Assembly (NCBI RefSeq): GCF_026914185.1 | Contig: NC_070569.1 | Span: forward strand, 372,001-436,000 | Source: Puccinia triticina | Lineage: Eukaryota > Basidiomycota > Pucciniomycetes > Pucciniales > Pucciniaceae | DNA: 64,000 bases | Reading direction: 5' to 3' | Shown: in pieces, positions 30,903 through 42,200 of the stretch | Layout: each line of letters starts with the position of its first letter | Numbering within the stretch: position 1 is the stretch's first letter | The notes under the pieces: generated by a model | Told to the model about the DNA's origin: nothing | The model's database searches: none | What the model saw: the letters and a program-made list of their open reading frames with translations, nothing else | Translations under genes and position numbers: made by a program

Positions 30903-33811
30903 AGCAGCTACAATCTGATCAGTTGCCAAATATCACTACTTTTGTAGTTTCTTGGTGTTTCTGCCACTATATCTCATCACAGTGTGGGAATTATTCTGCC
31001 ATATGATTATCAAAATTTTTAAATGCCCCCAAACATTCTTCGTGTACCTTTACTCACCACAAAACCGCCAAATGTAGCAGCTACAGTCTGATCAGTTCAC
31101 AAATATCACTACTTTGGTAGTTTCTTGGTGTTTCTGCCACTATATCTCATCCCAGTGTGGGAATCCTTCTGCCATATGGTTACCAAAATGTTGACGGGCC
31201 CCCAAGGATTTATTATGGACCTTAAGTCACGACAAGAACGCCAAACGTAGCAGCTACAGTCTGATCAGTTCCCAAATATCACTACTTTGGTAGTTTCTTG
31301 GTGTTTCTGCCACTATATCTCATCCCAGTGTGGGAATCCTTCTGCCACATGGTTAGCAAAATGTTAAGAGGCCCCAAAAGTTTCATTATGTACCTTTAAT
31401 TACCACCAAACCCCCAAATGTAGCAGCTACAGTCTGATCAGTTCACAAATATCCCTACTTTGGTAGTTCCTTGGTGTTTCTGCCAGTATATCTCATCCCA
31501 GCGTGGGAATCCTTCTGCAATATGGTTACCAAAATGTTTGAAGGCCCCCAAAGATTCATTATGGACCCTAAGTCACCACAAGACCCCCAAATGTAGCAGC
31601 TACAGCCTGATCAGTTCCCAAATATCACTACTTTGATAGTTTCTTGGTGTTTCTGCCACTATATCTCATCCCAGTGTGGGAATCCTTCTGCCACATGATT
31701 AGAAAAATGTTATATCTCATCACAGTGTGGGAATTATTCTGCCATATGATTATCAAAATTTTTAAATGCCCCCAAACATTCTTCGTGTACCTTTACTCAC
31801 CACAAAACCGCCAAATGTAGCAGCTACAGTCTGATCAGTTCACAAATATCACTACTTTGGTAGTTTCTTGGTGTTTCTGCCACTATATCTCATCCCAGTG
31901 TGGGAATCCTTCTGCCATATGGTTACCAAAAGGTTCACAGGCCCACAGGGATTTATTATGGACCTTAAGTCACCACAAGAATGCCAAATGTAGCAGCTAC
32001 AGTCTGATCAGTTCCCAAATATCACTACTTTGGTAGTTTCTTGGTGTTTCTGCCACTATATCTCATCCCAGTGTGGGAATCTTTCTGCCATATGGTTATC
32101 AAAATGTTTACAGGCCCCTAAGGATTGATTACGTACCTTTACTGACCACAAAACCCCCAAATCTAGCAGCTACAGTCTGATCTGTTCCCAAATATCACTA
32201 CTTTGGTAGTTTCTGGATGTTTCTGCCACTATATCTCATCCCAGCGTGGAAATCCTTCTGCCAGATGGTTACCAAAATGTTGACGGGCCTCCAAAGATTC
32301 ATTATGGACCCTAAGTCACCACAAGACCCCCAAATGTAGCAGCTACAGCCTGATCAGTTCCCAAATATCACTACTTTGATAGTTTCTTGGTGTTTCTGCC
32401 ACTATATCTCATCCCAGTGTGGGAATCCTTCTGCCACATGATTAGAAAAATGTTAAGAGGCCCCCAAAGTTTCATTATGTACCTTTACTGACCACAAAAC
32501 CCCAAAGGTAGCAGCTACAGTCTGATCAGTTCGGAAATATCCCTACTGTGGTAGTTTCTTGGTGTTTCTGCCACTATATCTCATCCCAGTGTGGGAATCC
32601 TTCTGCCATATGGTTACCAAAATTTCTACAGGCCCCCAAAGATTCATTATGTACCTTTACTGACCACAAAACCCCCAAATGTAGCTGCTACAGTCTGATC
32701 TGTTCCCAAATATCACTACTTTGGTAGTTTCTGGATGTTTCTGCCACTATATCTCATCCCAGCGTGGAAATCCTTCTGCCATATGGTTACCAAAATGTTG
32801 ATGGGCCCCCAAGGATTTATTATGGACCTTAAGTCACCACAAGACCTCCAAATGTAGCAGCTACAGTCTGATCAGTTCCCAAATATCACTACTTTGGTAG
32901 TTTCTTGGTGTTTCTGCCACTATATTTCATCCCAGCGTGGGAATCCGTCTGACATATGGTTACCAAAATGTTGGCAGACCCTCGAAGATTCATTATGTAC
33001 TTTAGTCACCACAAAACCCTGAAACATAGCAGCTACAGTCTGATCAGTTCCCAAATATCACTACTTTGGTAGTTTCCTGGTGTTTGTGCCACTATATCTC
33101 ATCCCAGTGTGGGAATCCCTCTGACATATGGTTACCAAAATGTTGGCAGACCCCCAAAGATTCATTATGTACCTTTAGTCACCACAAAACCCCCAAATGT
33201 AGCAGCTACAGTCTGATCAGTTCCCAAATATCACTCCTTTGGTAGTTTCTTGGTGTTTCTGCCACTATTTCTCATCCCAGTGTGGGAATCCTTCTGGCAT
33301 ATGGTTACCAAAATGTTTAACTGCCCCCAAGGATTCAGTATGGACCTTAAGTCACCACAAGACCCCCAAATGTAGCAGGTACAGTCTGATCAGTTCCCAA
33401 ATATCCTCACTTTGGTAGTTTCTCGGTGTTTCTGCCACTATATCTCATCCCAGCGCGGGAATCCTTCTGACATATGGTTACCAAAATGTTGAAAGGCCCC
33501 CAAGGATTCATTATGGACCTTAAGTCACCACAAGACCCCCAAATGTAGCAGCTACAGTCTGATCAGTTCCCAAATATCACTACTTTGGTAGTTTCTTGGT
33601 GTTTCTGCCACTATATCTCATCCCAGTGTGGGAATCCTTCTGCCATATGGTTACCAAAATGTTTTCAGGCCCCCAAAGATTCATTATGTCCCTTTAGTCA
33701 CCACAAAACCCCCAAATGTAGCATGTTGACAGGCCCCCAAGGATTCATTATGGAGCTTAAGTCACCACAAGGCCCCCAAATTTCGCAGCTACAGTCTGAT
33801 CAGTTCCCAAA
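30903..33811 (-). repeat. 173-bp satellite, family B
   Basis: About 17 monomers, period 173 bp, with key words 'gatcagttcccaaatatcac', 'actttggtagtttcttggtg' and 'catcccagtgtgggaatcc'. It is clearly homologous to family A (shared gagatatagtggcagaaacacc on the other strand) but diverged in the second half, with 'ttaagtcaccacaa' replacing 'ttgaatgaccacaa'. A shortened monomer at 31700-31720 and a partial deletion near 33725 mark unequal exchange. Orientation is opposite to the family A array at 16487. Confidence 0.92.
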
Positions 33812-34780
33812 TGTGAGCCCGAGTCTCTATAGTGACAGCAGGACACAAGAAATGGGGGGCAATAGTTGGATTTCTTGGGATAAAGAAAATAAAACTATAA
33901 GAGAGAGAGAGAAAGAGAAAAGAGAAAACAGAGCAGGATCAAAATGAAGAGAAGTACTAGGTTATTCTAGTGGGAATGCACGTCCACTGGCAATGCTACT
34001 CTTCAGAAGATTGCTGCTAATCTGAGCTAAGAAGTGCTACAGCTTCCTCTCCGGAGGGTATCTGGATTAGATAAGTTTAATCCAGCCACAATTTTTTAGC
34101 TTCCTTCTGGATAGTCAAGGTTCTTAAAGGGAAACCTGAGGGACAGCCCTGAACCTAGATTTTGAGGCAAAGGCCAAATGGTAAGAAGGGACAGCCCTGT
34201 GATCAAGATAGAGGCAAAGGCCAGTAGATTTGGAGGGACAGCCCTGTGATCAAGAAGAAGACAAAACCAGCAGAAAAGAGAAGATCAAGCAAGACACAGA
34301 GTTGTACCTCTGAGATAAACAAGGTTCAGTGAAAGAGGTTACTTACTATCAATATCCTAGGCGCCTGTGACGGTAGGTATACTGGGAGTGTAGTAATCTC
34401 TTTGGTGGTGATCCTGGGGTTCTCTGGGGTGTGTTTCTGGTGTGCTGAAGTCTGTGGATCCGCCTCAGGCAAGGGGGATCCTGACTACAAAAACTTTCAC
34501 AGTTTGCTTATGTAATTTACATATGTAAGTGTGGTTTGGCGCGCCTGGTAGCGCTGACACGTCACAACTGCGCATGCGCGCCACAACTCAATAACTCAGC
34601 GAAGGAGTATAGTTACAAAGAGTTGGTAAGTTGTAACTAGGGTTAAAATTACGTGAGGAAACAGAATATGAAGTCAAAACAAGGTTATCTCTTAAGATGA
34701 AAAGGATATAAAGTAATTTATATGTAACAAAGGTAGAACAGGCAGCTTTAAGGTCAGCTGTGATGACTCTAAGGCTGACA
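33812..34780 (-). mobile_element. Solo LTR of family A
   Basis: 969 bp, TGTGAGCCCG ... AAGGCTGACA on the plus strand, with a perfect TSD CCAAA (33807-33811, 34781-34785). It inserted exactly at the edge of another solo LTR (34788), within satellite B. Confidence 0.85.
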
Positions 34781-34787
34781 CCAAATT

Positions 34788-35798
34788 TGTCAGCCTTAGA
34801 GATACAACAAGTATCCTAAAGTCTGCAAAAACTGGTCAACCATTTACAAATCCTGAAATATTATTGAATATTCAGAATCCTTGTGTTAAATTAAGGGGGG
34901 TCACCCACTCAAAGTAACCCCTCATTCCTACTCCTTCATACATTTTTTCATACATGTACATATAAGCCATAAAGCGCTCCAAAGAGAAGGAAAACTACAT
35001 AAAAAAATCTTTATATAAATTAAAATACATAAAATTATATTAATTAGTAAAATACCTTTCCCCCGTGAAACAGGAACCACGGGTGAGAGTAACACTTAGT
35101 ACAAATTGATATTACACTTCATATTGAGCTATTTTACATGACAATTGGTTATACAAATGTCACGTGTGGGAGCAAGGGAAGTTGTGTAATATTGTACAAA
35201 TAAAATACCCATAACCAAGGCAGAATACACGTCTACTCTTGGCATTTACCCATAGCCAAAACCAATGGGAATATTTCAGCGCCCTCAAAGACCTCTCCAG
35301 TATTTAAGGAGGTAATTGGGCCACTGTAATTGTCCCCCCAGACATTTCACCACCCATTAACCTGTAAGTTAACCCGTGAAAATTCTCCTCTGGCTTATTA
35401 AAGCCACCACTTCCTTTATTTCTGCCTTTTTGGCACGAAACCCACTAGATCTTAACTCTAAAATTGCCAATATCCTTTATAAGCATTTATTACAGTTAAA
35501 TCTTTATAAATAGTTGCTGTAAGACTCCCTCCTCTGACGCGCAGCCAATCAGTTTAAGCGCTTACCAACTATTACTACGTCAAAACCTTATTTATCCCTG
35601 TTCTTAATAAGTAAACCTTATTAATTACAAATAACCTCCTCTTATAAAAGAGTGTTTAAAGCCCTTGTAGTGGCTAAATACCACGTAACAAGTTTGGCAT
35701 ATTATTGCCAGTGTTTATTTTAGTACAGTTATAGTACTAGGGCAAAAACCCTTATTTCTGACGGGTTTTTACCCTAAGTTTCATAAACATAGCTGACA
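34788..35798 (+). mobile_element. AT-rich solo LTR (family D)
   Basis: 1011 bp with ends TGTCAGCCTTAGAG and AGCTGACA, flanked by AAATT (34783-34787) and AAATA (35799-35803), a near-perfect 5-bp TSD in satellite B. The first 40 bp resemble LTR family A read in the same direction; the rest is different and AT-rich, so it is a related but distinct family. No ORF. Confidence 0.7.
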
Positions 35799-35892
35799 AA
35801 ATATCACTACTTTGGTAGTTTCTTGGTGTTTTTGCCACTATATCTCATCCCAGCTTGGGAATCCTTCTGCCATATGCTTACCAAAATGTTTA
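35799..35892 (-). repeat. Satellite B fragment
   Basis: Half a family B monomer between the solo LTR at 34788 and the CACTG element at 35893. It continues in register at 36822. Confidence 0.9.
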
Positions 35893-36821
35893 CACTGCAA
35901 AAAAAACTCTAGAAACTGCTTGCAGTTGAGATGCAAGATCTCAAGGCAAGTTGTGCCTCATGCAAGAATCAAGTACTGGTTGATTCCATGCACATTGTCT
36001 AATTTATGCAGGAGTGAGTCTAAGGTACAAAAAACTAAGTACAGGAGTTGATATGCAAATCCCCCTTTCAAGTTCAAATTCCCCTTTCATGTGCACATAC
36101 CCCTTTCATGTGCACATACCCCTTTCATGTGCACATACCCCTTTCATGTGCATAAATCCCTTTTGTATGCATTCACCCCTTTCATAATGTGTACATAGCC
36201 TTTTATGTACACATACCCCTTTCATGTGTGTATATCCCTTTGATGTGCATGTATCCCTTTCAAAATGTATACATACCCCTTTCATCATGTGTTCATGACC
36301 CTTTCATGTTTACATGTCCCCTTTGAGTTTTTTAGATCCCTTTCAATTCCCTTTTATCATTCAGTTGTACATACCCCTTTCATGTGTGCAAAAACCCCTT
36401 ACTGCACATACCCCTTTCATGCATAAATACCCCTTTCATGCATACATACCCCTTTCATCATGTGTACATATCCTTTTTATGTGTTAATACACCTCCTCAC
36501 ATTCCCCTTTCATGTGTACATATTTCTTTCATCTGTACATATCCCTTTCATGTGTACATACCCTGTTTATGTTATTCTGGCTGGATTCAATGGTGCATGG
36601 ATTGTTTAACAAAATTAAATAAAAGGGGGCTCAGGGGTGCTTATTTGCCTCAGCCTACTGCATGAGCACTACAGCATGTTGAACATTGAGATACTGAACA
36701 AGGTACACACTCAAGGTGCACCAGCACAGAATTTGTGTGCTTGACTCCAGCTTGAGCTGAAGCTTGGTTGAAGCTTGCTGCATCTCAACTGCAAGCAGTT
36801 TCTAGAGTTTGTCTTGCAGTG
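35893..36821. mobile_element. CACTG-ended TIR element carrying a minisatellite
   Basis: 929 bp. Inverted ends begin CACTGCAA and are alike for about 45 bp, including CTCTAGAAACTGCTTGCAG. The 3-bp TSD is TTA (35890-35892, 36822-36824); removal restores the satellite phrase gtttacagg. Ends and TSD fit the CMC (CACTA) superfamily. The interior is dominated by the minisatellite at 36060-36570. No transposase. Confidence 0.8.
36060..36570 (+). repeat. Minisatellite of about 18 bp (CCCCTTTCATGTGTACATA-like)
   Basis: Some 25 imperfect head-to-tail units of cccctttcatgtgcacata and variants. Frames on both strands (36106-36288 minus, 36384-36665 plus) are read-through of this repeat and not genes. 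Confidence 0.9.
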
Positions 36822-39800
36822 TTACAGGCCCCCAAAGATTCATTATGTACCTTTACTGACCACAAAACCCCCAAATGTAGCAGCTACAGTCTGATCTGTT
36901 CCCAAATATCACTACTTTGGTAGTTTCTTGGTGTTTCTGCCATTATATCTCATCCCAGCGCGGGAATCCTTCTGCCATATGGTTACCGAAATGTTGAAAG
37001 GCCCCCAAGGATTCATTTTGGAGCTTAAGTCACCACAGGCCCCCAAATGTAGCAGCTACAGTCTGATCAGTTCCCAAATATCACTACTTTGGTAGTTTCC
37101 TCGTGTTTCTGCCACTATATCTCATCCCAGCGTGGGAAACCTTCTGCCATATGTTTACCAAAAAGTTGACAGGCCCCCAAGGATTCATTATGGACCTTAA
37201 GTCACCACAAGACCCCCAAATGTAGCAGCGACAGTCTGATCAGTTCCCAAATATCATTACTTTGGTGGTTTCTTGGTTTTCCTGCCACTATATCTCATCC
37301 CAGCGTGGGAAACCTTCTGCCATATGTTTACCAAAACGTTGACAGGCCCCCAAGGATTCATTATGGACCTTAAGTCACCACAAGACCCCCAAATGTAGCA
37401 GCTACAGTCTGATCAGTTCCCAAATATCACTACTTTGGTAGTTTCTTGGTGTTTCTGCCACTATATCTCATCCCAGCTTGAGGATCCTTCTGCCATATGG
37501 TTACCAAAATGTTAGCAGACCCCCAAAGATTCATTATGTACCTTTACTGACCACAAAATCTCCAAATGTGGCAGCTAAAGTCTGATCAGTTCCCAAATAT
37601 AACAACTTTGGTAGTTTCTTGGTGTTTCTGCCACTGTATCTCATTCCAGCATGGGAATCCTTCTGACATATGGTTACCAAAATGTTGACAGGCCCCCAAG
37701 GATTGATTATGGAGCTTAAGTCACCACAAGGTTCCCAAATTTAGCAGCTACAGTCTGATCAGTCCCCAAATATCACTACTTTGGTAGTTTCTTGCTGTTT
37801 CTGCCACTATATCTCATCCCAGCGTGTGAATCCTTCTGCCATATGGTTACCAAAATGCTTACAGGCCCTCAAGGATTCATTATGGACCTTAAGTCACCAC
37901 AAGGCCCCCAAATGTAGCAGCTACAGTCTGATCAGTTCCCAAATATCACTACTTTGGTAGTTTCCTCGTGTTTCTGCCACCATATCTCATCCCAGCGTGG
38001 GAATCCTTCTGCCATACGGTTACCAAAATGCTGACAGTCCCCCAAGGATTCATTGTGGACCTTAAGTCACCAGAAGACCCCCAAATGTAGCAGCTACAGT
38101 CTGATCAGTTCCCAAATATCACAACTTTGGTAGTTTCTTGGTGTTTCTGCCACTATATCTCATCCCAGCTTGAGGATACTTCTGCCATATGGTTACCAAC
38201 CTTTTAGCAGATCCCAGAAGATTCATTATGTATCTTTAGTCACCACAAAACCCCCAAATGTAGCAGCTACAGTCTGATCAGTTCCCAAATATCACTACTT
38301 TGGTAGTTTCCTTGTGTTTCTGCCACTATATCTCATCCCAGCATGGGAATCCTTCTGCAATTTGGTTACCAAAATCTTTACAGGCCCCCAAGGATCCATT
38401 ATGTACCTTTACTGACCACAAAACCTCCAAGTGTAGTAGCTACAGTCTGATCAGTGCCCAAATATAACAACTTTGGTAGTTTCTTGGTGTTTCTGCCACT
38501 ATATCTCATCCCAGGTTGAGGATCCTTCTGCCATATGGTTACCAAAATTTTAGCAGACCCCTGAAGATTCATTATGTATCTTTAGTCACCACAAAACCCC
38601 CAAATGTAGCCGCTACAGTCTGATCAGTTCCCAAATATCACTACTTTGGTAGTTTCCTCGTGTTTCTGCCACTATATCTCATCCCAGCTTGGGAATCCTC
38701 CTGAAATATGGTTACCAAAATGTTGAAAGGCCACCAAGGATTCATTATGGAGCTTATGTCACCACAAGGCCCCCAGATTTAGCAGCTACAGTCTGATCAG
38801 TTCCCAAATATCACTACTTTGGTAGTTTCCTGGTGTTTCTGCCACTATATCTCATCCCAGCGTGGGAATCCTTCTGCCATATGGTTACCAAAAAGTTGAC
38901 AGGCCCCCAAGGATTCATTATGGACCTTAAGTCACCACAAGGCCCCCAAATGTAGCAGCTACAGTCTGATCAGTTCCCAAATATCACTACTTTGGTAGTT
39001 TCCTCGTGTTTCTGCCACCATATCTCATCCCAGCGTGGGAATCCTTCTGACATATGGTTACCAAAATGTTGAAAGGCCCCCAAGGATTCATTATGGACCT
39101 TACGTCACCAGAAGACCCCCAAATGTAGCAGCTTCAGTCTGATCAGTTCCCAAATATCACTACTTCGATAGTTTCCTCGTGTTTCTGCCACTATATCTCA
39201 TCCCAGAGTGGGAATCCTTCTGACATATGGTTACCAAAATGTTAGCAGATCCCCGAAGATTCATTATGTACCTTTAGTCACCACAAAACCCCCAATGTAG
39301 CAGCTACAGTCTGATCAGTTCCCAAATATCACTACTTTGGTAGTTTCTTGGTGTTTCTGCCACTATATCTCATCCCAGCGTGGGAATCCTTCTGCCATAT
39401 GGTTACCAAAATGCTTACAGGCCCCCAGGGATTCATTATGGACCTTAATTCACCACAAGGATCCCAAATGTAGCAGCTAAAGTCTGATCAGTTCCCAAAT
39501 ATCACTACTTCGGTAGTTTCCTTGTGTTTCTGCCACTATATCTCATCCCAGAGTGGGAATCCTTCTGACATATGGTTACCAAAATGTTGAAAGGCCCCCA
39601 AGGATTCATTATGGAGCTTAAGTCACCACAAGGCCCCCACATGTAGAACCTACAGTCTCATCAGTTCCCAAATATCACAACTTTGGTAGTTTCTTGGTGT
39701 TTCTGCCACTATATCTCATCCCAGCTTGAGTATCCTTTTGCCATATGGTTAACAAAATGTTAGCAGACCCCCAAAGATTCAAACCCCCAATTTAGCAGCT

Positions 39801-40290
39801 ACAGTCTGATCAGTTCCCAAATATCACTACTTTGGTAGTTTCCTTGTGTTTCTGCCACTATATCTCATCCCAGCGTGGGAATCCTTCTGACATGTGGTTA
39901 CCAAAATGCTGACAGGTCCTCAGGGATTTATTATGGACCTCAAGTCACCAGAAGACCCCCAAATGTAGCAGCTACAGTCTGATCAGTTCCCAAATATCAC
40001 AACTTTGGTAGTTTCTTGGTTTTTCTGCCACTATATCTCATCCCAGCTTGAGGATCCTTCTGCCATATGGTTACCAAAATGTTAGCAGACCCATGAAGAT
40101 TCATTATGTACCTTTAGTCACCACAAAACCCCCAAATGTAGCAGCTACAGTCTGATCAGTTCCCAAGTATCACTACGATGGTAGTTTCTTGGTGTTTCTG
40201 CCACTACATCTCATCCCAGTGTGGGAATAATTCTACCATATGGTTACCAAAATGTTAACAAGCCCTCAAAGATTCTTTATGTACCTTTTT
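36822..40290 (-). repeat. 173-bp satellite, family B, main array
   Basis: About 20 monomers in the same orientation as 30903-33811. Several variants alternate, for example 'cagcttgaggatcc' versus 'cagcgtgggaatcc' and 'ttaagtcaccacaa' versus 'tttagtcaccacaaaa'. A monomer with an internal deletion lies near 39780. Confidence 0.92.
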
Positions 40291-40566
40291 GTAACCATAT
40301 GGCAGAAGTATTCCCATGCAGGGATGAGATATAGTGGCAGAAACAACAAGAAACTACCAAAGTAGTGATATTTGGGAACTGATCAGATCGTAGCTGCTAC
40401 ATTTGGACATTTTGTGGTCAGTAAAGGTACATAATGAATCTTCAGGGGTCTTCTAACATTTTGGTAACCATATGGCAGAAGTATTCCCACGCTGGGATGA
40501 GATATAGTGGCAGAAACACCAAGAAATACCAAAGTAGTTATATTTGGGAACTGATCAGACTGTAGC
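40291..40566 (+). repeat. Satellite B, inverted segment next to the right arm
   Basis: At 40290/40291 the satellite switches strand ('gtaccttttt|gtaaccatatgg') and runs forward for about 1.6 monomers into the right arm. Each arm of this CACTA element is therefore followed inward by satellite B in the same relative orientation. Confidence 0.85.
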
Positions 40567-41168
40567 TCCTGCATAATGGATGTGACCCCAAACACAATAT
40601 TTTTGGGTTTTCTATGCAGAAAAATTGTCCGATGAAATTTTATGTGGAAATATTCCTCATTAATCTGTGGTTGACAACAAAAGTTGATAAAAAAAAAGAA
40701 CCTGACAAAAATATGCTAAACCATGGTAAACTAATTTCAAAAAGGCCTTCTATGCATGTAGCACTTCAAGTATGATGTGCAATATCTTCAGGAAGTTCAA
40801 CCAACCAAAGTAGCAATGTGTGCAGGATCGTATCATGATACTGATAGAGGTCAGGGGTCAATGTTTTTCCTTTTTTCAAAAAAAGTAGATTTGGAGACTT
40901 CTGATAACATCAATTGTTGAAGTAAAAAAAAAAAAGAAAAAAAAAATTGATCCCCCTCAGCCACTCTGGATAAATCCTAAACCTTGCAGTGTATTTTTTT
41001 CATGTAGAATTGAATGGTGTATGTATAAATTTATGAATGTTATCAGACAAAAAAAAAAGATTCCTGTGGCTTGAAGCAAATACAGGGGAAGGAGATAGAT
41101 TATAGAAGAGTATTAAGGAGACATGGAACACAGACAAAGGTATCAAGAGGAATAAAAAAAAATTGATC
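40567..41168 (-). repeat. Right arm of the second CACTA element (tip deleted)
   Basis: Inverted copy of 30310-30902. It ends at 'aattgatc', then passes directly into satellite A in reverse orientation ('ttggtaccaaaat'). The expected CACTA terminus is absent. Confidence 0.8.
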
Positions 41169-42200
41169 TTGGTACCAAAATAATCAAATGCCCTCAAAGA
41201 TTCATTTTTTACATTGAATGACCACAAAACCCCCAAATGCATTAGCCACAATGTGATCAGTTGCCAAATATCACTAATTTGGTAGTTTTGTGGTGTTTCT
41301 CCCACTATATCTCAGCGCAGCGTGAGAGGATCTTCCATGATATAGGTACCAAAATGATAAAATGCGGTCAAAGATTCATTTTGTACTTTGAATGACCACA
41401 AAACCCCCAAATGTAGCAGCTACAATGTGATCCGTTGCCAAATATCACCAATTTGGTAGTTTTCTGGTGTTTCTCCCACTATATCTCAGCGCAGCGTGAG
41501 AGTTCCTCCATGATATTGGTACCAAAATGTTCACATGCCCTCAAGGATTCATTGTGTACCTTGAATGACCACAAAACCCCCAAATGTAGCAGCCACAATG
41601 TGATCAGTTGCCAAATATGACTAATTTGGTAGTTTCTTGGTGTTTCTGCCTCTATATCTCAGTGGAGCATGGGAGTTCTTCCATGATATTGGTACGAAAA
41701 TGATCAAATGGCCTCAAGGGATCATGGTGTACCTTGAATGACCTCAAAACTTCCAAATATAGCAGCCACAATGTGATCAGTTGCCAAATATGACTAATTT
41801 GGTAGTTTCTTGGTGTTTCTGCCACTATATCTCAGCGCAGCATGGGAGTTCTTCCATGATATTTATATAAAAATGATCAAATGGCCTCAAGGGATCATGG
41901 TGTATCTTGAATGACCTCAAAACGTCCAAATATAGCAGCCACAATGTGATCAGTTGCCAAATATGACTAATTTTGTAGTTTCTTGGTGTTTCTGCCACTA
42001 TATCTCAGCGCAGCATGGGAGTTCTTCCATGATATTGGTACCAAAATGTTCGCATCCCCTCAAAGATTCATTGTGTACCTTGAATGACCACAAAACACCC
42101 AAATGTAGCAGCCAAAATGTGATCAGTTGCCAAATATCACTAATTTGGTAGTTTCTTGGTGTTTCTGCCACTATATCTCAGTGCAGCATGGGAGTTCTTT
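41169..42200 (-). repeat. 173-bp satellite, family A, reverse array
   Basis: About six monomers of family A in reverse orientation, facing the forward arrays at 16487-27153. Relative to each arm of the giant element the family A arrays therefore point the same way. It ends at 'gggagttctt', where family C starts on the other strand. Confidence 0.9.

Larger units (their letters stand above)
30240..41168. mobile_element. Second CACTA-type element with satellite B interior, right tip missing
   Basis: The left end CACTACCAAGATGG at 30240 is homologous to the giant element's end and repeats TATTGATCAA in the same positions. The left arm (30240-30902) recurs inverted at 40567-41168 but lacks its outermost 70-75 bp. 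There the arm joins reverse satellite A through the shared word GATC(A), suggesting an end-joining deletion. Between the arms lie about 40 monomers of a distinct 173-bp satellite (family B), two solo LTRs and a CACTG element. No transposase was seen. Confidence 0.75.

Noticed and set aside
30903..40290. CRISPR-like regular repeats
   Set aside because: The repeats are contiguous 173-bp satellite monomers without unique spacers, in a eukaryotic transposon context.
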